From Mesorhizobium sp. CAU 1732 (GTDB lineage: Bacteria; Pseudomonadota; Alphaproteobacteria; Rhizobiales; Rhizobiaceae), in assembly GCF_039888675.1 (NCBI RefSeq), contig NZ_JBDQQR010000001.1:2914001-2978000 (forward strand): DNA of 64,000 nt, read 5' to 3'. A program made the translations under genes and the position numbers. Numbering within the stretch: the stretch's first letter is position 1; the number at the start of each line of letters is the position of its first letter. The notes below the pieces were generated by a model, which was not told the origin of the DNA, did not search any database, and saw nothing but the letters and a program-made list of their open reading frames with translations. Of the stretch, positions 35,897 through 44,622 are shown piece after piece.

Positions 35897-36199
35897 ACCG
35901 GGAGGCAAGAAGAGATCGGGAGATTTATTTACAGAGATTCAAGGGGTTGGACTGAGGAGATCGCAACCGCGGCATTCTGCTTAACGAAGTCTTGAGCATT
36001 CGGTACGCACCCGCCACGTAGAATTGCTCAAGAAATATGCACAATCGGGCAATGTTTTTCTCTGCAAAAAAAATGGGCGGCGATTGTATCGATCAGTATC
36101 CCGCTGAAAGCCACTTCACCTCGAAGCTGCGCGCGACCCTCGCCCGCAAGCGCCGAACTCGCCGCATTGCGCAACGAGGCGGCATAGGGCGCGCCGGGA
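35897..36199. other. intergenic region between cckA end and the urtA promoter
   Basis: Together with the promoter and leader this makes a 364-base gap. It holds an A8 run (T8 on the minus strand) near 36066 that could help end cckA transcription, but no convincing GC-rich hairpin precedes it. The possible NtrC-like palindrome noted for the promoter is at 36038-36051. No open frame here looks coding. Confidence 0.5.
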
Positions 36200-38785
36200 T
36201 CAGGCGTCGAGCATGTCCTTGACGATCGTGGCGAGCTGCTTGAGCGTGAAGGGCTTGGGCAGGAAGCCGAATTTCGCTTCTTCGGGCAGATTCCTGGCAA
36301 ACGCGTCTTCCGCATAGCCGGAGACGAAGATGAACTTCACGTCCGGCTGGCGCTTGAGGAGTTCGCCCAGAAGCGTCGGCCCATCCATCTCCGGCATGAC
36401 GACATCGGAGACGACGATGTCGACCTTGCCCTCGAGCTCCTCGAAGATTTCCAGAGCCTCGACCCCGGACGACGCCTCATGAACCGTATAGCCGCGCGAG
36501 GTGAGAGCCCTGACGCTGCCCATGCGCACGGCATCCTCGTCCTCGACCAGCAGCACGGTGGCTGTGCCGGACAAATCCTTGCTCGCCGCGGCCTTCGCGA
36601 CGGGCGCCACGACCTCCGCGCTGCCCGCATCGTCAGGCGACTTCGCCGGCTGGATTTCGGGAATGTGGCGCGGCAGGAAGATGCGGAACGTCGCGCCGTT
36701 GCCGGGCTCCGACGTGCAGAAGATGAAACCGCCCGTCTGCTTGATGATGCCGTAGACCATCGACAGGCCGAGGCCCGTACCCTTGCCAACTTCCTTCGTG
36801 GTGAAGAACGGCTCGAAAATCTTGGCCAGAACCTCGGGCGGAATGCCGGTTCCGGCATCCTCGACCTCGACCAGAACGTAGTCGGCAGCGGCAAGCTCGC
36901 GATAGCCGAACGAGGCGCATTCGGCCTCCACGACATTGCGCGTGCGCACGGCCAGCGCGCCGCCATCCGGCATCGCATCGCGCGCATTGACCGTCAAATT
37001 GACGATGACCTGCTCGAACTGGCCGATATCCGCCTTGACCGGCCACAGATCGCGGCCGTGCTCGATCGACAGCTTGATGCCGTTTCCGGCAAGCCGCGAC
37101 AGAAGCATGCGCAGATCGGCCAGCACGTCGGTCAGGTTCAGCACCTCCGGCCGCATGGTCTGCTTGCGCGAGAACGCGAGAAGCTGGCGCACGAGGGATG
37201 CGGCGCGGTTGGCGTTCTGCTTGATATTCATGATGTCGGGGAAGGACTGGTCCGACGGGCGATGGTTCGCCAGAAGCAGGTCCGACGCCATGATGATGGC
37301 GGTCAGGACATTGTTGAAATCGTGCGCGATACCGCCCGCAAGCTGGCCGACAGCCTGCATCTTCTGGCTCTGCGCCATCTGCGATTCGAGCGCCTTCTGC
37401 TCGGTCGTCTCGACCGCGTAGACAATCGCCGCTTCTTCCGCGCCCTCGCCGGAGGCCGCGTCGGCAACTGCATTGACGTAGAAGCGCATGTGGCGCTCCT
37501 CATTGTCGGACATCACCGTGTCGATCGGTGCGATGTCGGCGCGATGATGCCGGGCATGGCTCAGCGCTGTCTCGAATGCCGCGCGGTCACGCGGATGAAT
37601 GACGGTTTCGAGCTTCACGCGCCGGTCGAGCATGTCGCGATCGACGGCCGGCGAGAACAGCGACAGGAACGGCGCGTTGGTACGCAGGATGCGCCCCTCG
37701 CCGTCCACGCCCGCGATCGCCATCGGTGTCGAATTGAAGAACCGCGTGAACCGGACCTCGGATGCGCGCAGGTCGGCCGACGCGTCCTCGCCCTGGTTGC
37801 GATTGAGGACGATCGTGCGCGATGGACCGGGTGCGCCATCGCGCGACGCCGTCACGCGATACATGAAGCGCACCGGCAGCGCTTCGCCGCCGACGGTCGC
37901 CAGATCGAGATCGATGACCGCGTTGCGCGTCGATCCGGGATCGGCCTTCACCGAGCGGACGAGCGCCATGCCGTCGCCGGCGACGATTTCGGACAATGTC
38001 GTGGAGCCGGGCGTGAACGTGGCGAGATCGATGCCGAGCCATTCGGCAAGCGTGGCATTGATATAGGTGACGCGACCCGATGCATCGGCGGCGAAGAAGC
38101 CGGCCGGCGCATGGTCGAGATGGTCGATCGCCTTTTGCAGATCGAGGAAGAAGCGCTCCTGCTCGGCGCGTTCCGCGGAAATGTCGGCAATCTGCCATGC
38201 AGACAGCGGCTGGCGGTAGCCCGGCACCTTGAAGGTGCGCGCCCGCACGCGATACCAGTGCGCGCCCTGCTCGGCGCCGGATCGGATCGCGCGTGCCAGC
38301 CGGAACTCGCCGTCGCCCGCAAGTCCGTCGCGAAGGCCGGCAGCGATACGATAGACGGTGGGCGAGGCTTCGGGACTGTCGGACAGGAGGCCGTCGACCG
38401 TCTGCACATCAGCGGCGGTCGTCGCGCCGGTCATCTCTGCATAGGCGCGGTTTGCGTAGACGATCCTGCCTTTGACGTCGGTGACGATCAGACCCTGCCC
38501 CATCGTATCGACGAAGGCACGCGCCAGTTCGTCGGCTGTCGAGCGCGGCGTGAGCTGGATGAACCCGATGGCCGCCGTGAACAGGAAGCCGATGCCGATC
38601 ATCGCGAGGACGCCGAGAAGCCCCAGCAGGAACGGATCGCCAAGACGTTCGCGGAACAGCACGAAGGCGATAGCCGATACGATCAGCACGATGACGAAAA
38701 TCATCAGGCGGGTAGCGGCCCCGGGGCGCGTGCTCTGGTCCACGATCGGGACGGGACGGCTGTCGTCGCCGGATTCTCTCGCCAT
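36200..38785 (-). CDS. cckA: cell-cycle hybrid histidine kinase CckA
   Basis: About 861 residues: two membrane helices near the N-terminus ([18 protein letters not shown] and [20 protein letters not shown]), several PAS-type sensor domains (about 90-480), a HisKA domain with the phospho-histidine in [15 protein letters not shown], a HATPase ([34 protein letters not shown]) and a C-terminal receiver with its aspartate in [14 protein letters not shown]. CckA phosphorylates ChpT and thereby CtrA and CpdR; DivK, encoded in this window, controls it through DivL. ATG 38785 has an AGGA site five bases upstream; ATG 38803 is the alternative. Confidence 0.95.
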   Translation of the reverse strand: MARESGDDSRPVPIVDQSTRPGAATRLMIFVIVLIVSAIAFVLFRERLGDPFLLGLLGVLAMIGIGFLFTAAIGFIQLTPRSTADELARAFVDTMGQGLIVTDVKGRIVYANRAYAEMTGATTAADVQTVDGLLSDSPEASPTVYRIAAGLRDGLAGDGEFRLARAIRSGAEQGAHWYRVRARTFKVPGYRQPLSAWQIADISAERAEQERFFLDLQKAIDHLDHAPAGFFAADASGRVTYINATLAEWLGIDLATFTPGSTTLSEIVAGDGMALVRSVKADPGSTRNAVIDLDLATVGGEALPVRFMYRVTASRDGAPGPSRTIVLNRNQGEDASADLRASEVRFTRFFNSTPMAIAGVDGEGRILRTNAPFLSLFSPAVDRDMLDRRVKLETVIHPRDRAAFETALSHARHHRADIAPIDTVMSDNEERHMRFYVNAVADAASGEGAEEAAIVYAVETTEQKALESQMAQSQKMQAVGQLAGGIAHDFNNVLTAIIMASDLLLANHRPSDQSFPDIMNIKQNANRAASLVRQLLAFSRKQTMRPEVLNLTDVLADLRMLLSRLAGNGIKLSIEHGRDLWPVKADIGQFEQVIVNLTVNARDAMPDGGALAVRTRNVVEAECASFGYRELAAADYVLVEVEDAGTGIPPEVLAKIFEPFFTTKEVGKGTGLGLSMVYGIIKQTGGFIFCTSEPGNGATFRIFLPRHIPEIQPAKSPDDAGSAEVVAPVAKAAASKDLSGTATVLLVEDEDAVRMGSVRALTSRGYTVHEASSGVEALEIFEELEGKVDIVVSDVVMPEMDGPTLLGELLKRQPDVKFIFVSGYAEDAFARNLPEEAKFGFLPKPFTLKQLATIVKDMLDA

Positions 38786-39019
38786 TCGGTTCCTGCCTGA
38801 CATCACCGCGCACGACGGTTGGAGTGTGTTGGGCATACATCAAGCCCAACGGCGTCCGCAAGGGCGACCGCCCGGAGCATGGCCCGCGCGCGACGTCCGC
38901 GAATGCCTCACTCAAGCTTCGTGCCGCGCAACCTTGCCGCGACCGGCCCCGACGTCTAGTCTTCCACGTGAACGGCGCCCGAGCGTGGCGTCAAGCATAT
39001 GAATTCGAGGGATTTGACC

Positions 39020-39889
39020 ATGCAGGCTTGGTTCGAGAGTATTGCCGGACCGGACTACGCGTCGGCGCTGATGTGGACCATCTTCGCGCTGATCGGCTTG
39101 CTGGTCCTGCTGATTTTCATCCGCATCGTTCGCGGCCTGACGTTCGGGACCTTCGTCGCGGGCGGCCGCAACCGCAAGGCGCGGCTCGCTGTGATGGACG
39201 CCACCGCGGTCGACAGCCACCGCCGCCTGATTCTGGTGCGCCGCGACGATGTCGAGCACCTGATCCTGATCGGCGGCCCGAGCGATGTCGTGGTCGAACA
39301 GAATATTCGCCTGCTCCCTCCGACGCGGCGTCCGGCAGGCGAAGACCCTCTTCCGATGCAGGAACCGACGCCAGTCGTGGAACGGACCCGCCCGCCTGAG
39401 CAGGCGGTGGCGCGTCCCGCACCGACGCCCCCGCCGGCAGCGCCAACACCTCCTCCGCGCCAGCCCGCGCCTCAACCGCAGCCTTATGTGCCGCCGGTCG
39501 TGGCAAGGCCGACACCGGCTGCGCCCGTCGTCCAGCCCGCCTCACCGGTGTCACCCGTTGCGCCCTCAGTGAGACAACAGCCTCAGGAGCCGCGCTTTTC
39601 ATCCTTTGCGCCGGCACAGACCGCACCGGCTGTCGTGGCTCCCGTCGTGGCCGCCTCGCATGCAATCACCACGCAGACGCGCACCGAGCCGATTGTTTCG
39701 GCCGTCCACGACACGAGATCGCAGGTCGCGACGACCCGGGATCCGCACGATCTCGACGACACGCTTCTGGAGGAATTGCAGGCGTCGCTGGACAACGACC
39801 AGCGAAAGCCCGAGCCGGACGACGTCGACGCGTCACTCGATGAAGAGATGAGCAGACTTCTGGGCGATCTCTCGGGGCCGCATCGCTAA
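39020..39889 (+). CDS. FliO-domain membrane protein with long Pro-rich linker
   Basis: 289 residues. One membrane helix (MWTIFALIGLLVLLIFIRIV, about 17-36) is followed by a small domain, RRLILVRRDDVEHLILIGGP and then SDVVVEQNI, which matches the FliO-type domain of flagellar export proteins. After it come about 130 residues rich in Pro, Ala and Gln, and a conserved-looking acidic C-terminus ending EEMSRLLGDLSG. No flagellar genes are nearby, so a flagellar role is doubtful. The ATG at 39020 has GAGGGA seven bases upstream and is preferred to ATG 38999. Divergent from cckA. Confidence 0.7.
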   Translation: MQAWFESIAGPDYASALMWTIFALIGLLVLLIFIRIVRGLTFGTFVAGGRNRKARLAVMDATAVDSHRRLILVRRDDVEHLILIGGPSDVVVEQNIRLLPPTRRPAGEDPLPMQEPTPVVERTRPPEQAVARPAPTPPPAAPTPPPRQPAPQPQPYVPPVVARPTPAAPVVQPASPVSPVAPSVRQQPQEPRFSSFAPAQTAPAVVAPVVAASHAITTQTRTEPIVSAVHDTRSQVATTRDPHDLDDTLLEELQASLDNDQRKPEPDDVDASLDEEMSRLLGDLSGPHR

Positions 39890-39906
39890 AAGCGGCGGCG
39901 CAGAGA

Positions 39907-39932
39907 AGCGGGAGGCGACAGCGTCTCCCGCT
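39907..39932. terminator. hairpin between convergent genes (possible terminator)
   Basis: An 8-bp perfect stem (39907-39914 with 39925-39932) with a 10-base loop that can fold further, placed between the ends of the FliO-domain gene and dksA. It has no adjacent T-run on the plus strand and only a distant one on the minus strand, so it is at best a weak terminator. Confidence 0.4.
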
Positions 39933-39937
39933 GGATA

Positions 39938-40354
39938 TCAATCGTCGCGATAGACCTTCTCGCGACGCTCGTGACGCTCCTGCGCCTCGATCGACAGTGT
40001 TGCGATCGGCCGCGCGTCGAGGCGCTTGAGCGCGATGGGCTCGCCCGTTTCCTCGCAATAGCCGTAGGTACCCTCGTCGATGCGCTGCAAGGCGGCATCG
40101 ATCTTCGAGATCAGCTTGCGCTGACGATCCCGGGCACGCAGTTCGATGGCACGGTCCGTTTCGGACGATGCGCGATCGGCGAGGTCGGGGTGGTTTGCGT
40201 TTTCCTGCTGGAGAATTTCGAGGGTCTCGCGAGCCTCTCTCAGTATGTCACTCTTCCAGGAGACGAGCTTCGAGCGGAAGTATGACTTCTGCCGTTCGTT
40301 CATGAATGGCTCGTCTTCGGAGGGGACGTAATCGGTTGCAACGATTCCGGACAT
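39938..40354 (-). CDS. dksA: RNA polymerase-binding factor DksA
   Basis: 138 residues: N-terminal coiled-coil, the acidic tip and C-terminal zinc-finger region of the DksA/TraR family (FRSKLVSWKSDILREARETL, then RDRQRKLISKIDAALQRIDE). Of the four zinc-ligand cysteines only the first is left (YGYCEETGEPI); the other positions read Thr, Ser (ATLSIEA) and Ala. Single-cysteine DksA proteins are known to work in Rhodobacter, so function with ppGpp in transcription control is still expected. ATG 40354 gives the family start MSGIVATDYVPSEDEPFMNE. Confidence 0.95.
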   Translation of the reverse strand: MSGIVATDYVPSEDEPFMNERQKSYFRSKLVSWKSDILREARETLEILQQENANHPDLADRASSETDRAIELRARDRQRKLISKIDAALQRIDEGTYGYCEETGEPIALKRLDARPIATLSIEAQERHERREKVYRDD

Positions 40355-40387
40355 TCGACTCAATCCCAATGCTGGCATCCCGGCGCC

Positions 40388-40416
40388 TATATATTCGCGG
40401 CATTTCTCCCGCACAA
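40388..40416 (-). promoter_or_regulatory. probable promoter of dksA
   Basis: On the minus strand TTGTGC (40411-40416) and TATATA (40388-40393) are separated by exactly 17 bases. The transcript would start near 40381, giving a 27-base leader to the dksA ATG. The rest of the 304-base gap up to the SixA-like gene (40417-40658) has no element I recognise. Confidence 0.6.
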
Positions 40417-40658
40417 GCGCAAACGCTGGCAGTCTCACGCATTTGTCACTGTCGTTGATAAACTCACCTTTGGCGGTAGAAAAACGTGATTGGACAAGTC
40501 TTTAGCCGAAGCAGTTGAGCGCCCGCCTATGCTGCGGCCGCAGAAGAATTGCGGCGCAAAGGGGGCACAGGTCACGGTTGCACACCGATTGCGTGGCAGC
40601 TAAAGCCCGAATGACGCCCACATTTGCCATCCCGGCGGGCTGCACGGAGTGTTTTGCG

Positions 40659-41162
40659 ATGACGCGGCTCTACCTCCTCAGGCACGCCAAGGCGCGATGG
40701 GCCGATCCCGGCGGCCGCGACTACGACCGCGCGCTCGATCTCTCCGGGCGTGCCGACGCCGACATGATCGCAGCCTCCATGCTGCTGGCGGGCCACCGCC
40801 CGGACCGCGTGCTCTGCTCCGGAGCAAAGCGCGCGCGCGAAACCTGGGAAATCGCCGCGCGGCACCTCCCGGTCTCCGACGTCCACGTCACGGACGGACT
40901 CTACAGCTCCGACGCCGCCGGCTATCTCGACATCATCCGGCAGACGGGCGGGCGCGGCTCCGTCCTGGTCGTCGGGCACAATCCGATGATGGAGGATCTC
41001 GCCATGGCGCTCTCCAGCGATGGCGACCAGCATGCGCTGGCGGCGGTGGCCGGCGGCTTTCCCACCTGCGGGCTGGCCGTCCTGCGCTTCACGACGCCGC
41101 TCGGCGACATCGCGCCCGAAGACGGATATCTCGAGGATTTCCTTGCCCCGCGCGACCTTTGA
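40659..41162 (+). CDS. SixA-type histidine phosphatase family protein
   Basis: 167 residues beginning MTRLYLLRHAKARWADPGGR: the RHG-type phospho-histidine motif reads RHAK, as in SixA. The second histidine is in VLVVGHNPMMEDLA and the catalytic acid region in SGAKRARETWE. Related SixA proteins remove phosphate from histidine-containing phosphotransfer proteins; that raises the option that it acts on an Hpt protein, but no target is shown. The ATG at 40659 gives the family start; a long frame upstream lacks coding character. Confidence 0.85.
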   Translation: MTRLYLLRHAKARWADPGGRDYDRALDLSGRADADMIAASMLLAGHRPDRVLCSGAKRARETWEIAARHLPVSDVHVTDGLYSSDAAGYLDIIRQTGGRGSVLVVGHNPMMEDLAMALSSDGDQHALAAVAGGFPTCGLAVLRFTTPLGDIAPEDGYLEDFLAPRDL

Positions 41163-41243
41163 CATGAACTTCCCGGTTGCGGCCTCTCAAAAACCGCACC
41201 GCAAACCCTATATGCGGCGCATCATGAGCGCGGGGCATTCTCC

Positions 41244-42713
41244 TTGGCAGGTTTGACGACATTCGGAGACGAGGCGCGAATTGCACTCGACACGCTTGCG
41301 GGCCGCGCCGCCGGCCTCGTGTCGCCGTCCCTGCGGCTTGGCGTGACCGGCCTGTCGCGTGCCGGCAAGACGGTCTTCATCACGTCGCTGGTGCACAATC
41401 TGGTCCATGGCGGCCGACTGCCGCTGTTCGACGCGCACAAGAGCGGCCGCATCGCCAAGGCCTATCTGGAGCATCAGCCCGACGATGCGGTGCCGCGCTT
41501 TCAGTACGAGGATCACGTCGTGGCCCTCGTGGATTCCCGCATCTGGCCGGATTCAACCCGTGCGATCTCCGAGCTGCGGCTGACGATCGATTTCGAATCG
41601 GCATCCGGGTGGGGACGTCTCTTCTCGCGCGGGCGCCTGTCGCTCGACATCGTCGATTACCCCGGCGAATGGCTGCTCGACCTGCCGCTGCTGGCCAAAT
41701 CCTTCGCCGAGTTCTCGCGCGATGCGATGGATCTCGCGCGCCTTCCGGTGCGCGACGATCTTTCCCGCGAATGGCGCGCGCTGGCTGAGGCGACCAATTC
41801 GGACGCGCCCGCCGACGAAATGACGGCGCGCAGGCTGGCTGAGAGTTTTGCTGCCTATCTCAAGGCCTGCAAGGCGGACGGCCGCGCTTTGTCCACCCTG
41901 CCGCCCGGCCGCTTCCTCATGCCGGGAGACCTCGACGGCTCGCCTGCACTGACCTTTTCGCCGCTGCCAAATCTCGCGGAAGGCCGGGCGAAGGCCGGAT
42001 CGCTGCATGCGATGATGGAACGCCGCTACGAGGCCTACAAGACGCACGTCGTCAAACCGTTCTTCCGCGAACATATCGCCCGGCTCGACCGTCAGATCGT
42101 GCTTGTCGATGCGATGCAGGCGCTGAACGCGGGACCGGAAGCCGTCGCCGACCTGGAGCGTGCGCTGACGGAAATCCTCGCCTGCTTCCGCGCCGGACGC
42201 GGCAATATCCTGACCGACCTCTTCACCCGCAAGATCGATCGCATCCTGATCGCGGCCACCAAGGCGGATCACATCCACCACGAAAGCCACGACAGGCTGC
42301 AGGCCATCGTCCGCCGCCTGGCCGACCGCGCCGCCGAACAGGCGAGCTTTTCCGGAGCCGATGTCGATGTCCTGGCCATGGCGGCCGTGCGGTCCACCCG
42401 CGAAGGCACGGTCAAGCAGGGCCGCGAGACGCTGCCTGTGATTATCGGGACACCGCTCAAGGGCGAGACGATCGGTTCGGAAACCTTCGACGGAGAAACC
42501 GAAACAGCTATATTTCCCGGTGACTTGCCGGACGACCTTGATTCAATCCTGAAGCAGGGAGAACGCGGCACCTCGCCTGAGGACGCCCCCATACGCTTCG
42601 TGCGTTTCCGTCCGCCAAAACTGGAAAAGACCGCCGAAGGCGTGACATTGTCCCTGCCCCATATCCGGCTCGACCGTGCCTTGCAGTACCTCATCGGAGA
42701 TCATCTCGCATGA
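41244..42713 (+). CDS. YcjX family GTPase-like protein
   Basis: 489 residues. A P-loop at GVTGLSRAGKTVFITSLVHN is followed by LDIVDYPGEWLLDLPLL (switch/Walker B region) and AATKADHIHHESHDRLQAIV (the base-specificity TKAD motif). This is the YcjX/DUF463 family of predicted P-loop GTPases, partners of the YcjF-type membrane protein encoded next. Their physiological role is not settled; stress induction is reported in enterobacteria. The frame opens with TTG at 41244 and has no ATG nearby, so TTG is the likely start. It overlaps the next gene by 4 bases. Confidence 0.88.
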   Translation: MAGLTTFGDEARIALDTLAGRAAGLVSPSLRLGVTGLSRAGKTVFITSLVHNLVHGGRLPLFDAHKSGRIAKAYLEHQPDDAVPRFQYEDHVVALVDSRIWPDSTRAISELRLTIDFESASGWGRLFSRGRLSLDIVDYPGEWLLDLPLLAKSFAEFSRDAMDLARLPVRDDLSREWRALAEATNSDAPADEMTARRLAESFAAYLKACKADGRALSTLPPGRFLMPGDLDGSPALTFSPLPNLAEGRAKAGSLHAMMERRYEAYKTHVVKPFFREHIARLDRQIVLVDAMQALNAGPEAVADLERALTEILACFRAGRGNILTDLFTRKIDRILIAATKADHIHHESHDRLQAIVRRLADRAAEQASFSGADVDVLAMAAVRSTREGTVKQGRETLPVIIGTPLKGETIGSETFDGETETAIFPGDLPDDLDSILKQGERGTSPEDAPIRFVRFRPPKLEKTAEGVTLSLPHIRLDRALQYLIGDHLA

Positions 42714-43792
42714 GTGAACCGAGAAAGCCCGCGGCTTTCCGCATCGAGCCCGAACGCAAGCCGGAGCCGCCCGCGCCGCGTCTCGCCGAAACTGAGACAC
42801 CGCGCCGTCCGCGCGCGCTGAAGCCCGAGACGGCAATCGTCGTGCCGGCCGAGATCGACGTGTTCGACGAACCGGAAGTCGCGATCGCCGAACCGCCGCC
42901 CGCAACGCCGCGCAGACGCTCGAAGCTTGGCGCCATATTTCTCGGTGCGCTCGGTATCCTCGTTTCATTGGCCGTCGGCCTGTGGGTCGATGCTCTCATC
43001 CGCGACCTGTTTTCCCGCGCCGACTGGCTCGGCTGGCTGGCGGCAGGCGTCGCAACGGTTGCAGCGCTCGCCTTCGTCGTGATCATCGCGCGTGAACTGA
43101 TCGGGCTCGCCCGCCTCGCCTCCGTGGAAAAACTGCGCGAACGCGGCGCAGAAGCGATCGCGCGCGACGACACCAAGGCAGCGCGAAAGCTCGTTGCCGA
43201 ACTGACGGAGTTCGTCGCGCAGCGGCCGGAAACGGCCGCAGGCCGCCGCGCATTGGCGGAGCACCGGGATGAAATCATCGACGGCGCTGATCTCGTTCGC
43301 CTGGCCGAACGCGAATTGCTCGCGCCGCTCGATGCCGAGGCGCAAATCCTGATCCTCAACGCAGCCAAGCGCGTCTCGATGGTGACGGCTGTCAGCCCGC
43401 GCGCCTTGGTGGACATCGCCTATGTGCTGTTCGAGGCCGGGCGGCTGATCAGGCGTCTGGCTGAACTCTATGGCGGACGCCCCGGCACGCTCGGCTTCGT
43501 GCGCCTGGCGCGCGATGTGATCGCACATCTGGCCGTGACCGGAGCAATCGCAGCGGGCGACGAGTTCGTCCATCAAATCCTCGGCCAGGGCATCGCCGCG
43601 AGACTGTCGGCAAAGCTCGGCGAAGGCGTGGTGAACGGCATGATGACGGCACGCATAGGCGTTGCCGCCATGGAAACCGTGCGGCCCCTGCCCTTTACGG
43701 CCGTGAAGCGCCCCGGAATGGGCGACTTCCTGGCGGCTCTGACCACCTTCGCCAGAAAGAAGGCGAGCGGACCTGCCGCGCCGGAGAAATAA
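42710..43792 (+). CDS. YcjF/TIGR01620 family membrane protein (DUF697)
   Basis: 360 residues. A polar, Pro-rich N-terminus of about 70 residues precedes two membrane helices (AIFLGALGILVSLAVGLWVD and AAGVATVAALAFVVIIA), then a helical domain with the DUF697-like AAKRVSMVTAVSPRALVDIA and MMTARIGVAAMETVRPLPF stretch. It is the usual partner of YcjX; the ATGA overlap shows they are translated together. The molecular task of the pair is unknown. Confidence 0.87.
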   Translation: MSEPRKPAAFRIEPERKPEPPAPRLAETETPRRPRALKPETAIVVPAEIDVFDEPEVAIAEPPPATPRRRSKLGAIFLGALGILVSLAVGLWVDALIRDLFSRADWLGWLAAGVATVAALAFVVIIARELIGLARLASVEKLRERGAEAIARDDTKAARKLVAELTEFVAQRPETAAGRRALAEHRDEIIDGADLVRLAERELLAPLDAEAQILILNAAKRVSMVTAVSPRALVDIAYVLFEAGRLIRRLAELYGGRPGTLGFVRLARDVIAHLAVTGAIAAGDEFVHQILGQGIAARLSAKLGEGVVNGMMTARIGVAAMETVRPLPFTAVKRPGMGDFLAALTTFARKKASGPAAPEK

Positions 43793-43909
43793 CCTTGCGA
43801 AGCCCGACTGGTTCGACCATGCTTGCACCAGCCTTGTAGACGAAGCATTAACCATTCTTCGCCAAGGTCCGGGGATATAGTCTCCAGTCCAGTCGCAGCC
43901 GGGTGTCCC

Positions 43910-44464
43910 ATGAACTCACGCGCCATTCTGTCCGCATTGCTTACGCTTGGCACAGCAGCCGCGCTGGTCGTCGGTTCCGGCTCCGAATCATCTGCGTCCG
44001 AACGCGACAAGAAGTTCTTCAGCCAGATCGAAGGCGAGTGGTCCGGCCCCGGCGAAATCGTTGCGGGCAAGTACAAGGGCACGAAATTCAACTGCAATTT
44101 CAAGGGCGACACCCCAAGCGGCAAGATCGGCATGTCTCTCGATGGCGGATGCCGTGTCGGCCTGTTCACGCAGAAGATGTCCGCAAGCGTCGTTCACCAG
44201 GGCAAGCAGGGCTATCGCGGCACCTTCATGGATGGCGCCATCGGCCAGGGTCTGGATGTCGTCGGCGGCAATGTGACCGGCGAGAAGGTCATCCTGACCC
44301 TCAACCGCAACCAGTTGAACGGTGCGATGCTGGCACGCCTGCCCAATGAAAACACGATGCATGTCACCGTGTCGGTCAAGGTCGAGAACCAGATGGTGCC
44401 GGTGATCGGCATGAACCTCAAGCGCGTCGATTCGCGCGCCGTGGGCGCTATCAGCAGCAACTGA
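43910..44464 (+). CDS. exported protein of unknown function
   Basis: 184 residues with a clear Sec signal peptide (MNSRAILSALLTLGTAAALV, cleavage near SSAS). The mature part is beta-rich with repeated short motifs (GEWSGPGEIVAGKYKGTKFN, GTFMDGAIGQGLDVVGGNVT). Two cysteines, at NCNFKG and GGCRVG, could form a disulfide. I do not know the family; similar periplasmic proteins occur in rhizobia. ATG 43910 chosen because the signal peptide begins there. A TTAACCATT word at 43847 upstream is one half of a CtrA-type site and not enough to claim regulation. Confidence 0.65.
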   Translation: MNSRAILSALLTLGTAAALVVGSGSESSASERDKKFFSQIEGEWSGPGEIVAGKYKGTKFNCNFKGDTPSGKIGMSLDGGCRVGLFTQKMSASVVHQGKQGYRGTFMDGAIGQGLDVVGGNVTGEKVILTLNRNQLNGAMLARLPNENTMHVTVSVKVENQMVPVIGMNLKRVDSRAVGAISSN

Positions 44465-44622
44465 AGCAGGCCTCTCGCCGCTTCCACCTGACCGCGTCGA
44501 TCGTCAGCCATCCTCCCGCAGGAATTGCGCGCGTTGTATGTTCAACGACGCGCGCGACCCATTCCATTGCGTTGCGATTCAGCTAAGCTTTGCGCTCAAG
44601 ATGCGCAATCCCGGAGCGACGC

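Noticed and set aside
36038..36051. NtrC enhancer upstream of urtA
   Set aside because: Only partly palindromic and shorter than the TGCACC-N5-GGTGCA consensus, so noted with the promoter but not listed as a feature.
36479..38800. 773-codon open frame antisense to cckA
   Set aside because: Lies wholly within cckA, whose domains are all intact; the antisense product has no recognisable motif and a composition typical of a shadow frame.
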